Source of the DNA: RGIG9041 sp045612565
GTDB lineage: Bacteria > Bacillota > Clostridia > Oscillospirales > QAKW01
Length of the DNA stretch: 35,312 nucleotides
Direction of reading: 5' to 3'
Assembly: GCA_045612565.1 (NCBI GenBank)
Contig: JAZKZG010000051.1
Location: forward strand, 1 to 35,312
Positions 1 through 6,844 of the stretch are shown here, in pieces; within the stretch, counting starts at the first letter, position 1; the number at the start of each line of letters is the position of its first letter. The notes beneath the pieces were generated by a model, which worked only from the letters and a program-made list of their open reading frames with translations, was not told the DNA's origin and did no database searches. The position numbers and the translations under genes are program-made.

Positions 1-25
1 CGGAGCGAAGATGAAAGGAGAATGA
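1..25 (+). CDS. possible 3' end of an upstream gene (partial)
   Basis: An open frame enters at the left edge and reads GAKMKGE before a TGA at 23-25, which overlaps the ATG at 22 of the next gene in the ATGA manner used throughout this window. Only seven codons are visible, so no function can be given. The same bases also carry the ribosome site AAAGGAG for the next gene, so the frame may be fortuitous. Confidence 0.3.
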
Positions 26-315
26 ATATGCCTTACATTGATACAGAACACTTATTCAAGTGCGAGACTTGCCGCTTTTGCAGACACGGAAAGTGTAATA
101 CTTTTTGCGATGCAGGAGAATCGTATTCTCCCAACTTGGCAAAAATACCCACAGCCGATGTAGTGCCGAGGGATGAGGTGGCGAAGATTTTTGAGGCGAT
201 TGAGATAAGTATTTTTAAACTTGAAACACCCTATCAAACATTACATTGCATACCAAGCGGCTTTATCGAAGAACTCAAAGAGAAATACACGAAAGGTGGT
301 GAGGGGGATGGCTGA
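22..315 (+). CDS. small Cys-rich hypothetical phage protein
   Basis: 97 residues. The start is fixed by AAAGGAG a few bases upstream of ATG 22. The N-terminal third holds a cysteine cluster (CETCRFCRHGKC, then C29) that looks like a small zinc-binding knuckle; the rest is a predicted helical tail. Proteins starting with a short CxxCxxC knuckle and then a PTADVVPRDEV-like stretch are common, uncharacterised early proteins of clostridial phages. The end overlaps the next gene by eight bases. Function unknown; metal binding is inferred only from the cysteine spacing. Confidence 0.7.
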   Translation: MNMPYIDTEHLFKCETCRFCRHGKCNTFCDAGESYSPNLAKIPTADVVPRDEVAKIFEAIEISIFKLETPYQTLHCIPSGFIEELKEKYTKGGEGDG

Positions 316-667
316 ATATGAGGTTAGAGATGTTGTTTGCGATTATGGTGTATATGAAGATGGCGAATTAAAATTGATACTTAATTCAAGAAAATTTGCG
401 TTACAGATTGTTGAATTACTCAAAGAGGACGAACGGAAACATATGGAGTTAAACAATATCAAAGATTATCCACCATATTTAGACAGACCAAAAAAAGGCA
501 GCGAGCGGATGGCTGAATGGATATTGTATAAGCCACGCAGAACAAACCGAAACGCAACCTACAAATGTTCCGTATGCGGGAAGATGTGCAGCAGTTATTA
601 CAACGATGTGGGCGAGTGGAAATATTGTCCGCATTGTGGAAAAAGAATGAAAGGCGGTGAAGAGTAA
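308..667 (+). CDS. zinc-ribbon hypothetical protein
   Basis: 119 residues from ATG 308; the frame is open further upstream, but this ATG follows a GGTGAGGGGG ribosome site and overlaps the previous gene by a few codons, as neighbours do. The C-terminal 35 residues contain a two-knuckle zinc ribbon: CSVCGKMC, then about 15 residues later CPHCGKRM. Such C-terminal ribbons occur in many small phage proteins that bind nucleic acid or another protein. The N-terminal part is not recognisable. The TAA stop shares a base with the next ATG (TAATG), indicating translational coupling. Confidence 0.7.
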   Translation: MAEYEVRDVVCDYGVYEDGELKLILNSRKFALQIVELLKEDERKHMELNNIKDYPPYLDRPKKGSERMAEWILYKPRRTNRNATYKCSVCGKMCSSYYNDVGEWKYCPHCGKRMKGGEE

Positions 668-909
668 TGAGATTTGTTGTAAAAATAACGGATAGAGGAC
701 TTACTAATTATATTGGTAATGGCTCATATAGAGTTAATAAAGAAAGATTTGCGGTATTGGTGTCGGATGAAGAACAAGCTAAAAGATACAAGACATATCA
801 AATTGCTAAAAATGCTTATAAAAAATTATGTGAAAGTTGTGTCAATTTAGAGGGTGATGTTGATTTTGTTAAAGTTGATGAAACCTATTTTGACAGGCAT
901 CATTTATGA
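667..909 (+). CDS. hypothetical protein, 80 aa
   Basis: 80 residues, translationally coupled to the gene before it (TAATG at 665-669). Basic and Tyr/Lys-rich in the middle, acidic near the end, with no motif I recognise. Its codons are noticeably more AT-rich than those of neighbours (AAT, AAA and GTT dominate), so it may be a recent addition to the region. Kept as a gene because it is tightly packed between two coding genes and fully open. Confidence 0.6.
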   Translation: MRFVVKITDRGLTNYIGNGSYRVNKERFAVLVSDEEQAKRYKTYQIAKNAYKKLCESCVNLEGDVDFVKVDETYFDRHHL

Positions 910-925
910 AAGGCGGTGAGCAGAA

Positions 926-1303
926 ATGAGCGAACGTAAGTACACGGATGAGGAGATCGTGAAGGCTTTGGAGTGTTTCGGTGCCGATTGTAAGGGATGT
1001 CCTTTTATATATCAAGGCTGTTTTGATTGTGGAAGTATACCGACCGAATTTCTCGAAAGCGTCTTAGCCCTCATCAACCGCCAAAAGGCGGAGATTGAAG
1101 AGTTGAGAATGGTTGCTTTTATGGACAGAGCCGAAGCCATCAAGGAGTTTGCGGAGAGGTTGAAAGAGACACCGATTAAACTTGGATTGCCGTTGCTTGG
1201 ATTGCTAACCAAAAGCGAGATCGAAGGTTATTTCAATCGCACCCTGTTGCAAGTTCGTGACGCTATAGACAACCTCGTTGCAGAAATGACAGAGGGCAAA
1301 TGA
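926..1303 (+). CDS. hypothetical phage protein with Cys knuckle and coiled coil
   Basis: 125 residues; AAAGGCGGTGAG precedes ATG 926. The N-terminus reads YTDEEIVKALECF followed by a four-cysteine knuckle (C25, C28, C34, C37 approximately), then LALINRQKAEIEEL starts a heptad-like helix. This combination, DEEIVKALE plus a cysteine knuckle plus INRQKAEIE, is a very frequent architecture of small clostridial phage proteins of unknown role. The TGA overlaps the start of the radical SAM gene (ATGA at 1300). No enzymatic motif is visible. Confidence 0.75.
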   Translation: MSERKYTDEEIVKALECFGADCKGCPFIYQGCFDCGSIPTEFLESVLALINRQKAEIEELRMVAFMDRAEAIKEFAERLKETPIKLGLPLLGLLTKSEIEGYFNRTLLQVRDAIDNLVAEMTEGK

Positions 1304-1725
1304 GAATAGCAGGAACATTGCCCTGCTCCTTCGTTAACGGAGACGGTGTGCGATATGTGATATTTACGCAGGGATGCGCACACCGTTGCCGAGGATGCCA
1401 TAATCCCGAAACGTGGGATTTCGGCGGTGGCGAAGAAATTTCGGTGGAGGAGCTTGCAAGGCAGATAAAGGCGAAGAAGCATATTGACGGTATCACTTTA
1501 AGCGGCGGTGATCCCTTTTATCAGCAGAGCGAATGCGTTAAGCTGCTGAAGCTCCTTCCGAGCGTGAACGTGTGGGCATACACAGGCTTTAGGTATGAGG
1601 AGATAAAGGGCACCGAGCTTGCACAGCTCTGCAACGTGATCGTTGACGGAGAGTATATCGAGGAGCTTCGGTGCGAAGGACAGATGTACGGCAGCAGTAA
1701 TCAAAGAATAGTGAGGGTGAAATAA
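1300..1725 (+). CDS. nrdG: anaerobic ribonucleotide reductase activating protein (radical SAM)
   Basis: 141 residues. NrdG uses S-adenosylmethionine and a 4Fe-4S cluster to generate the glycyl radical on the class III ribonucleotide reductase NrdD, which makes dNTPs without oxygen. The radical SAM cluster motif CxxxCxxC is seen as CAHRCRGC at residues 27-34 followed by HNPETW, and the SAM-binding GG motif appears as TLSGGDPF near residue 68. The length is near the low end of the family. The gene overlaps its upstream neighbour (ATGA) and abuts the ThyX-like gene. No nrdD is visible in the window, so the partner must be elsewhere in the phage or supplied by the host. It fits an anaerobic gut host. 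Confidence 0.9.
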   Translation: MRIAGTLPCSFVNGDGVRYVIFTQGCAHRCRGCHNPETWDFGGGEEISVEELARQIKAKKHIDGITLSGGDPFYQQSECVKLLKLLPSVNVWAYTGFRYEEIKGTELAQLCNVIVDGEYIEELRCEGQMYGSSNQRIVRVK

Positions 1726-2288
1726 TGATTAAAAACGTTAATATATACGGACTTGAGGACAGCGTGAGAGCGTCCAAATTTCCGATGTCGGTTGATACCG
1801 ACAAATGCACCGAGGAGATGACACCAACGGTGCGAAAGCTTGCCGGATGCGAACCGGGAACAGGACACGATCAGTTTTTGACAGGCATCATAGTGCAGTT
1901 TGATTTAACCTTCTCGTTAAAGGCGTGGACGGAGATGCAGAGGTATCACTTTGTGGATTTCGTTTCCTCTCAATCTACTATGCACAGAGCCGCAAAATTT
2001 TCCATTGAAGAGCAATGTAACGAGTATGTGACCGAGAATATCATCAACGAGGTTAAGGCTCTTGTGGCGAAATATAACGAGACACAGAGCAAAGAGGATT
2101 ACCTGACATTGCTGTATAACTTGCCTACAGGCTTTATGCTTACGGCACGAATGACAACCAATTACAGACAGCTCAAGACGATCTACAGACAGCGAAAGGA
2201 TCACCGCCTCCGCGAATGGCGAAAATTTTGCAAGTGGATCGAGAATCTGCCGTATAGCGAGCTGATTACAGGAGGCAAAGATGAGTAA
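1725..2288 (+). CDS. ThyX-like conserved phage protein
   Basis: 187 residues. The middle block QRYHFVDFVSSQSTMHR has the spacing of the flavin-dependent thymidylate synthase signature RHRxxSxNExSxR, and the late block TTNYRQLKTIYRQRK followed by EW resembles the NARSLxNFxxxR...EIRxLA helix of ThyX. EPGTGHDQFLTGIIVQFD is a conserved block of this phage group. Several canonical ThyX residues are replaced (SQS for NEE), so catalysis cannot be assumed. The context supports nucleotide metabolism: NrdG precedes it and dUTPase follows. The start TAATG couples it to nrdG, and the end overlaps the next gene. The ThyX assignment is an inference from residue patterns. Confidence 0.55.
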   Translation: MIKNVNIYGLEDSVRASKFPMSVDTDKCTEEMTPTVRKLAGCEPGTGHDQFLTGIIVQFDLTFSLKAWTEMQRYHFVDFVSSQSTMHRAAKFSIEEQCNEYVTENIINEVKALVAKYNETQSKEDYLTLLYNLPTGFMLTARMTTNYRQLKTIYRQRKDHRLREWRKFCKWIENLPYSELITGGKDE

Positions 2289-2670
2289 GTACAATAACAA
2301 AAAAACGAGGGTACACGGCATTGACTTTGACTCGGCAAAGGAAGCAAAGAGATATCAGGAGCTGTACTTTATGGGGAAGTGCGGATACATATCCGATCTC
2401 CGAACGCAGGTAAAGTTTGAGCTGATACCTGCACAGTATGAGTACATCGACACAGGCGAGGTATATATGCGCGGCACACGCAAGGGGATGCCGAAGCTTG
2501 CAAAGATCTGTGTGGAGCATGCTGTAAATTACATCGCAGATTTTGTTTACACGGAAAACGGAAAAACCGTTGTCGAGGATACAAAATCAGAAGCAACAAA
2601 AACCAAAGAGTACATCATAAAACGCAAATTATTACGTTATTTACACGGTATAACAATAAAGGAGGTATAA
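2281..2670 (+). CDS. DUF1064 family protein, PD-(D/E)XK nuclease-like
   Basis: 129 residues. It opens with KYNNKKTRVHGIDFDSAKEA, the hallmark of DUF1064 (VSR/Holliday-junction-resolvase-like phage proteins). A possible catalytic set is seen as the ADFVY aspartate, VVEDTKSEATKT (E-D-x-K) and the glutamate in the SAKEAKR helix. Proteins of this family sit in phage replication or nucleotide regions and are thought to act as endonucleases in DNA processing; the exact substrate is unknown. RBS AGGAGG lies inside the end of the previous gene, which it overlaps by eight bases. Confidence 0.8.
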   Translation: MSKYNNKKTRVHGIDFDSAKEAKRYQELYFMGKCGYISDLRTQVKFELIPAQYEYIDTGEVYMRGTRKGMPKLAKICVEHAVNYIADFVYTENGKTVVEDTKSEATKTKEYIIKRKLLRYLHGITIKEV

Positions 2671-2674
2671 ACCA

Positions 2675-3088
2675 ATGAGGATAGTATTAGACGAGGGGGC
2701 ATTTATCCCTACAAGAGCGCACGAAATGGATGCAGGGCTTGACCTTTATACGCCGAGAGACGTGTATATTGAGTCGAAAGGCTCTGCGGTGATTGATACA
2801 GGAGTTCACATCGAGCTGCCGCCTATGACGGCCGGAGAGATCAAATCCAAAAGCGGACTTAACTTTAAACACGGACTTACCGTTCCCACAGGCACCGTTG
2901 ACTACGGATACACAGGCTCGATCAAGGTTAAGATATATAACCACAGCAATCAGCCGTATACCTTTAAGCGCGGTGACAAGATCGCACAGCTTGTGGTGTG
3001 TCCGATCCTTTTGCCGGAGCTTGAGGTGGTAGATTCGCTTGAGGATACCGAGCGAGGCGATAACGGTTTCGGAAGCACAGGACGATAA
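2675..3088 (+). CDS. dut: dUTP diphosphatase (dUTPase)
   Basis: 137 residues, the usual length of a trimeric dUTPase subunit. It hydrolyses dUTP to dUMP and pyrophosphate, keeping uracil out of DNA and feeding thymidylate synthesis. All five family motifs can be read: AGLDLY (I), IKSKSGLNFKHGL (II), GTVDYGYTGSIKV with the catalytic aspartate (III), RGDKIAQLV (IV), and the C-terminal RGDNGFGSTGR arm (V). AAAGGAGG spans the end of the DUF1064 gene and fixes ATG 2675. It completes a nucleotide group with nrdG and the ThyX-like gene. Confidence 0.97.
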   Translation: MRIVLDEGAFIPTRAHEMDAGLDLYTPRDVYIESKGSAVIDTGVHIELPPMTAGEIKSKSGLNFKHGLTVPTGTVDYGYTGSIKVKIYNHSNQPYTFKRGDKIAQLVVCPILLPELEVVDSLEDTERGDNGFGSTGR

Positions 3089-3110
3089 AAGTTTTTGAAC
3101 ACGAGAGAAA

Positions 3111-3203
3111 GTGAATTGCAGAGTTAAAAGCTATTTAGATCTTCCCAAAAGTGGAAGGGAAATCATTGACAAATGGGTTGATGATTTGGAAAACATCGCA
3201 TAA
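3111..3203 (+). CDS. possible 30-aa protein
   Basis: A short frame from GTG 3111 reads a peptide ending SGREIIDKWVDDLENIA and stopping just before the -35 box of the following promoter. The composition is protein-like (amphipathic helix, no rare-codon clusters) but the ribosome site (GAGAG) is weak. It could be a real small protein or the remnant of a longer decayed gene. I have no homologue in mind. Confidence 0.35.
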   Translation: MNCRVKSYLDLPKSGREIIDKWVDDLENIA

Positions 3204-3206
3204 GCC

Positions 3207-3235
3207 TTGACAAATGCCGCCATTTGTGGTATAAT
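3207..3235 (+). promoter_or_regulatory. sigma-70 type promoter ahead of tRNA-Gln
   Basis: Perfect -35 TTGACA (3207-3212), 17-base spacer, perfect -10 TATAAT (3230-3235) with TGG directly upstream giving an extended -10. Transcription should begin near 3242 and cover the cloverleaf-like element and the tRNA. It belongs to the same promoter family as those at 9046, 26123 and 30101. Confidence 0.9.
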
Positions 3236-3264
3236 ATATGCGGGGAACTCCTTTCTTTTTTATA

Positions 3265-3329
3265 ACCCAACATCACAATGGACTTGGTGCGCCGATGGGC
3301 AACGGTGGCGGCTTGCAACGCAGTTGGGT
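3265..3329 (+). other. cloverleaf-like RNA element upstream of the tRNA
   Basis: A seven-base stem ACCCAAC (3265-3271) pairs perfectly with GTTGGGT (3323-3329) and is followed by G then ACA, resembling a tRNA acceptor stem with discriminator and a near-CCA end. Inside lie CAC/GTG, GCCG/CGGT and TGC/GCA small stems in roughly the D, anticodon and T arm places. It lacks a proper T loop (no TTCGA) and is shorter than a tRNA, so it is a tRNA-like or degenerate tRNA structure, not a tRNA gene. It lies on the same transcript as tRNA-Gln. Confidence 0.45.
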
Positions 3330-3334
3330 GACAC

Positions 3335-3410
3335 AGGGATATAGCCAAGAGGTAAGGCACAGGACTTTGACTCCTGCATCGCGAAGGTTCGATCCCTTCT
3401 GTCCCTGCCA
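3335..3410 (+). tRNA. tRNA-Gln (anticodon TTG)
   Basis: Complete cloverleaf: acceptor AGGGATA/TGTCCCT, D stem GCC/GGC with AAGAGGTAA loop, anticodon stem CAGGA/TCCTG with loop CTTTGAC (anticodon TTG at 3367-3369), T stem GAAGG/CCTTC with loop TTCGATC, G73 and an encoded CCA at 3408-3410. Discriminator G73 is a glutamine identity element. It reads CAA and, by wobble, CAG. CAA is very common in the structural genes that follow (for example the tape measure and Gln-rich genes), so it probably supports late translation. It is transcribed from the promoter at 3207. Confidence 0.96.
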
Positions 3411-3473
3411 AACGCGAGAATGATGAATGTTTTTACCTCCTTTGTATTTTTGACGGCTCGGAATAGACGAGAA

Positions 3474-3508
3474 GTGCCGAGTGGGGTTGTGACCGCCCCT
3501 CTCGGTGC
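3474..3508 (+). other. long RNA/DNA hairpin in the tRNA-terminase gap
   Basis: GTGCCGAG (3474-3481) pairs with CTCGGTGC (3501-3508), with two G-T pairs, then after a T/T mismatch GGGG pairs with CCCC around a nine-base loop. No T run follows, so it is not an intrinsic terminator. The gap 3411-3596 otherwise holds ACCTCCTTT (3435-3443), which equals the anti-Shine-Dalgarno tail of 16S rRNA, and the terminator listed next. It could be RNA structure or a DNA site for packaging ahead of terminase. Confidence 0.5.
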
Positions 3509-3554
3509 GAAAATCTAAAAAATATGGAGTTGATATGATATGCTAACCAAACAC

Positions 3555-3575
3555 AGCCGATTGTGTCGGCTCTTT
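3555..3575 (+). terminator. small intrinsic terminator candidate
   Basis: AGCCGA (3555-3560), loop TTGTG, TCGGCT (3566-3571), followed by CTTTT. The stem is only six pairs and the T run is short, so it is likely a partial terminator between the tRNA transcript and the terminase genes. No convincing promoter is seen between it and ATG 3597, so read-through probably feeds the late genes. Confidence 0.55.
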
Positions 3576-3596
3576 TGTGCATAATGGGGTGAATGT

Positions 3597-3812
3597 ATGG
3601 CAAACAAAGAGTTTACAAGCAACTATCTTCTTGAAGGATTAAAACACCTTTCTGATGAAGATAAAAAATGGGCTTTGCTTCTTTGGGTTTATATATGTTC
3701 GGGCAAAGAGGGAATAAATAAAATTATTGAGTTTATAGAAAAAGATAGAGAAGCAAAGCAATGCGAGGGGAGATATAGTGTCAGGACAACCGAAAAAGTT
3801 TTCAAGCGGTGA
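3597..3812 (+). CDS. hypothetical protein before small terminase
   Basis: 71 residues, ATG 3597 preceded by GGGGTG. Mostly helical with a hydrophobic centre (KWALLLWVYICSG) and a charged C-terminus. Its end overlaps the next gene by 35 bases. The place just before the small terminase often holds HNH nucleases, but no HNH residues are present here. Function unknown. Confidence 0.6.
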   Translation: MANKEFTSNYLLEGLKHLSDEDKKWALLLWVYICSGKEGINKIIEFIEKDREAKQCEGRYSVRTTEKVFKR

Positions 3813-4215
3813 AGAACTCATATCACTTTGGAATGATTTTTGCAACGAAATAATTGATAATGGCTTTGAGAAAGTACCAACACAGACGGCTTTTTGCAGA
3901 TGGCTTGGAGAACATTATAGTGCGGTTGACCGAAAGACTATATACAATAGTTTGAACGAATACTTCCCCACTATAAAAAAGGATTTTGAGCGTTTGCAGA
4001 GCGACACGATAATGACAGGCGGTATGCTTGGAAAGTACAATGCAACAATGAGCATTTTTGGATTGAAAAATTGGTGTCATTGGAAAGACAAAGCAGACGA
4101 TGAAAAGACCGTTGATAATGCGTTTAATGAGGGTATGCAAAACCTCGCAGACCTTATAAACAACCCTGCACCTAATAGAAACATAGCCGATTTTGAGGGT
4201 GATGACGATGATTAA
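3778..4215 (+). CDS. terS: terminase small subunit
   Basis: 145 residues from GTG 3778, chosen because GAGGGGAG lies just upstream and the preceding reading frame is not coding-like. The small subunit recognises the packaging site in phage DNA and regulates the large subunit. The N-terminal part (about residues 8-60) looks helix-turn-helix rich with TQTAFCRWLG, and the block YNATMSIFGLKNWCHWKDK near residue 80 is typical of a clostridial-phage small-terminase family. An acidic tail (DFEGDDDD) may contact the large subunit. Directly upstream of and overlapping terL, the standard order. Confidence 0.8.
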   Translation: MSGQPKKFSSGEELISLWNDFCNEIIDNGFEKVPTQTAFCRWLGEHYSAVDRKTIYNSLNEYFPTIKKDFERLQSDTIMTGGMLGKYNATMSIFGLKNWCHWKDKADDEKTVDNAFNEGMQNLADLINNPAPNRNIADFEGDDDD

Positions 4216-5491
4216 TATTCCGGCACCGTTCACCCAAAGGCAAGTCGCGTATCTGCGGCGCACGCAGAATTGTTGGTACAATGTGGCGGAAGGCGGCAAG
4301 AGAGGCGGGAAGAACGTGCTTCAAGTGTTGGCGTTCTGCATGGCTCTGCAAAACCACCCAAACAAGCTGCATCTGATCGCAGGAGTATCGCAGACAACGG
4401 CGAAGCTTAACATATTGGATTGCGATGGCTTTGGGCTGACAAATTTCTTTGACGGTCAATGCCGAGAGGGAAAGTATAAAGACAGATCGTGCTTGTATGT
4501 AAACACGAACAGCGGCGAAAAAATCATCCTTGTGTCAGGCGGAGCGAAGGATGGGGATGAAAAGTATATCAAGGGTAACACATACGGCATGGCTTATGTG
4601 ACCGAGGCAAACGAGTGTCACCCGAAATTTATTCAAGAGGTGTTCGACCGTACATTATCAAGCGCAGACCGCAAAATTTTTCACGATCTGAACCCGAAAG
4701 CGGAGAACCATTGGTATTATACCGATGTGCTTGATTTTCATGAAGAGAAGCAAAAAAAGGACAGCGCATATGGGTATAATTACGGTCATTTCACAATTGC
4801 CGACAATCTTTCTATTGACGATGCCAAGCTCCGCAAGACGCTTGAAACATACCAAAAGGGGACGGTGTGGTATGAGCGCGATATACTCGGCAGAAGAAAG
4901 ACAGCACAGGGCATTATTTTCCCAAATTTTGCGGGAGATCAAACGCCTTATATAATTAGTGCTGACGAGCTGCCGATGCGCTTCCGCGCGATAGAATGCG
5001 GCTTTGACATAGGCGGCAACGGCTCGGCATATGCGATGACTTGTACCGCGCAAGGGTATGATGGCGTACAATACAAGCTAAAGTCAGAAAAACGGCAAGC
5101 AGACGAAATGACGATGGACGATGTGGAAAAATTTGTCACGGAGTTTTGCGATGCTGTCGAAGAAAAATATGGGGTGCGCATTCAGATTATTAACTGCGAC
5201 CACATAGATGTTATTATTAACACGATAAACGATAACACAAGGTATAGGGCGGCAAAGTGTTACAAGCCTCCGCTGCAGGATCGTGTTTTTCTTTATTCAA
5301 AGCTTTTTAAGACCGAAAGAGTTAAGTTTGTCGAGGGCGAATGCGATGACCTTATAGAGGAGCTTTGTGAGTTAACGTTCGATCCCAAGAGCGGAGAAGC
5401 TGTATATCTTGATGACGGATCGTATCAAATAGACACATGGGACAGCAACATATATTCGGAAAGCGGATATTGGCATTATATTGAAGCATAG
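4208..5491 (+). CDS. terL: terminase large subunit
   Basis: 427 residues from ATG 4208 (MINIPAPFTQRQ); ATG 4202 or TTG 4193 are alternatives, but the GAGGG site fits 4208 best. This motor pumps DNA into the prohead and cuts it. The ATPase half has a deviant Walker A (EGGKRGGKN) and a Walker B-like YVTEANE around residue 140. The nuclease half begins near GFDIGGNGSAYAM with its first acidic residue, followed by NCDHID; the last catalytic aspartate is likely in DTWDSN. Asn in place of Ser/Thr in the P-loop is unusual but occurs in this terminase group. Portal follows at once. Confidence 0.93.
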   Translation: MINIPAPFTQRQVAYLRRTQNCWYNVAEGGKRGGKNVLQVLAFCMALQNHPNKLHLIAGVSQTTAKLNILDCDGFGLTNFFDGQCREGKYKDRSCLYVNTNSGEKIILVSGGAKDGDEKYIKGNTYGMAYVTEANECHPKFIQEVFDRTLSSADRKIFHDLNPKAENHWYYTDVLDFHEEKQKKDSAYGYNYGHFTIADNLSIDDAKLRKTLETYQKGTVWYERDILGRRKTAQGIIFPNFAGDQTPYIISADELPMRFRAIECGFDIGGNGSAYAMTCTAQGYDGVQYKLKSEKRQADEMTMDDVEKFVTEFCDAVEEKYGVRIQIINCDHIDVIINTINDNTRYRAAKCYKPPLQDRVFLYSKLFKTERVKFVEGECDDLIEELCELTFDPKSGEAVYLDDGSYQIDTWDSNIYSESGYWHYIEA

Positions 5492-5502
5492 GGGGAGTGA
5501 AT

Positions 5503-6843
5503 TTGTTTCAAAAGATTAAAACGTTTTGGAATGCTTTTTGGAATGCGATAAAGACGGCATACAACAAGGCATTCAAAGAAGTGCCGACAGGCAACACACA
5601 ACAGTACAGAGACACAAAGCGCATCAATTTTCTCGCAATCTTCGTGTCGAAGTTGAACAACCTCGCAAACACCGAAAGCACATACGATATTGAAAGCGAC
5701 AGCGTGCAAGCGGAGCCGTTAATCGATCTCTGCAAAAACCTTGAAGCAAATCGATTTGAGATCGTATCGGAGATGCTCGGCTCAGGCGATTATTGGGTAT
5801 TCCCTTCGCACACTAACGCGGGCGGACTTTTTCACCGATATGTGCCACAAGACAGAGTGCGCGTGCTTGACATGGATGGCGATCAGGTAACCGACATTAT
5901 TGGTGTTATGGATGAGTACATCGGCACCGACAATAAGGTTTACTATTTGAACAGAAGACACACACTTACGGGCGGAACATTGCTTGTTGATGTGTTCACA
6001 ACAAACGAACAAAGCGAGAGAGTTTCCCTTGATGAATGGGCGGACTTTGAAGGGATGTGGCAACTTGAAAATGCAAACCATATCGGAGTTGGTAGATTTA
6101 AATCCCCAACATCAAGCAGGGGAATGTCTGTTGTGTATGGTGTTCCGCTTAACTTCGGATGTGAAGAGATCGAAGCAAAGATTTTTAATGACCTCGACAT
6201 GATAGAAACGGAATTCAGCCGCGCAGAAAGCAAAGTGTTTGCTGATCCCCTCGTTCTCCGAAAAGGCAAGGGCAAGGATGGTGTCGAAGAATGGCAGATG
6301 CCGGAAGGAATGTTCCCGATTAATCACAGGGCAGGAGACACAGGCGCAAGCATTGATATCTTCTCGCCGTCAATCCGATACAACGAATATCAAAGCAAGT
6401 TGCTTGACGATCTGCAACAGTATGAGCAACAAGTGGGAACGGATAGGGGATTCCTTACTCCGTTTGATGACGGCAAGGCAACAACAGCAACGGAGATCCG
6501 CAGAGCGAATGCTTCGACAATTGCGCTAATCGACAAGATACACACGGCGGTCAAGAACGGTGTGGATATGACCCTGCGCGCGGATGCGGTGTTCCTCAAC
6601 ATTGCTCCCGATTTGTGGTCGGTAAAGTATGATTTCTTTGATCCGTTCGCAGATGAAGAAGCACAGTATCAACGAATCGCAAATGCTGTTGACCGTGGCG
6701 TAGCGGAAAAAATAGACGAGATGCAATGGCTATTCCCGAATATGACCGCTGAAGAGCGCGCGGAAAAGCTTGAAAGAATCAACCAAGACACCCAAAACGA
6801 TACCGATGAGGCTATCGAAAGAATATTGAATGGAGGACGATAA
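5503..6843 (+). CDS. portal protein (SPP1 gp6-like)
   Basis: About 446 residues. The start is either GTG 5497 or, better spaced from the GGGGGAG site at 5491, TTG 5503 (FQKIKTFWNAF). The portal forms the dodecameric ring at one capsid vertex through which DNA passes and on which the neck assembles. The central block NHIGVGRFKSPTSSRGMSVVYGVPLNFGCEEIEA and the later DDGKATTATEIRRANAST are diagnostic of Firmicutes phage portals. The C-terminal third is helical and acidic, as in the family. It lies between terL and the next head genes in the conventional order. Confidence 0.92.
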   Translation: MFQKIKTFWNAFWNAIKTAYNKAFKEVPTGNTQQYRDTKRINFLAIFVSKLNNLANTESTYDIESDSVQAEPLIDLCKNLEANRFEIVSEMLGSGDYWVFPSHTNAGGLFHRYVPQDRVRVLDMDGDQVTDIIGVMDEYIGTDNKVYYLNRRHTLTGGTLLVDVFTTNEQSERVSLDEWADFEGMWQLENANHIGVGRFKSPTSSRGMSVVYGVPLNFGCEEIEAKIFNDLDMIETEFSRAESKVFADPLVLRKGKGKDGVEEWQMPEGMFPINHRAGDTGASIDIFSPSIRYNEYQSKLLDDLQQYEQQVGTDRGFLTPFDDGKATTATEIRRANASTIALIDKIHTAVKNGVDMTLRADAVFLNIAPDLWSVKYDFFDPFADEEAQYQRIANAVDRGVAEKIDEMQWLFPNMTAEERAEKLERINQDTQNDTDEAIERILNGGR

Positions 6844-6844
6844 T

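Noticed and set aside
906..929. Seven-codon frame starting ATG AAA GGC
   Set aside because: It is just the ribosome site of the gene at 926.
3163..3411. Reverse-strand 82-aa frame (GTEGIEPSRCR type)
   Set aside because: This is the classic false frame made by the antisense of a tRNA gene.
3238..3423. 61-aa + strand frame over the tRNA
   Set aside because: It runs through the cloverleaf-like element and tRNA-Gln and has no ribosome site.
4725..4955. 76-aa + frame inside large terminase
   Set aside because: No ribosome site and random-looking composition.
4951..4956. TATAAT inside large terminase
   Set aside because: No acceptable -35 at 16-18 bases; random match.
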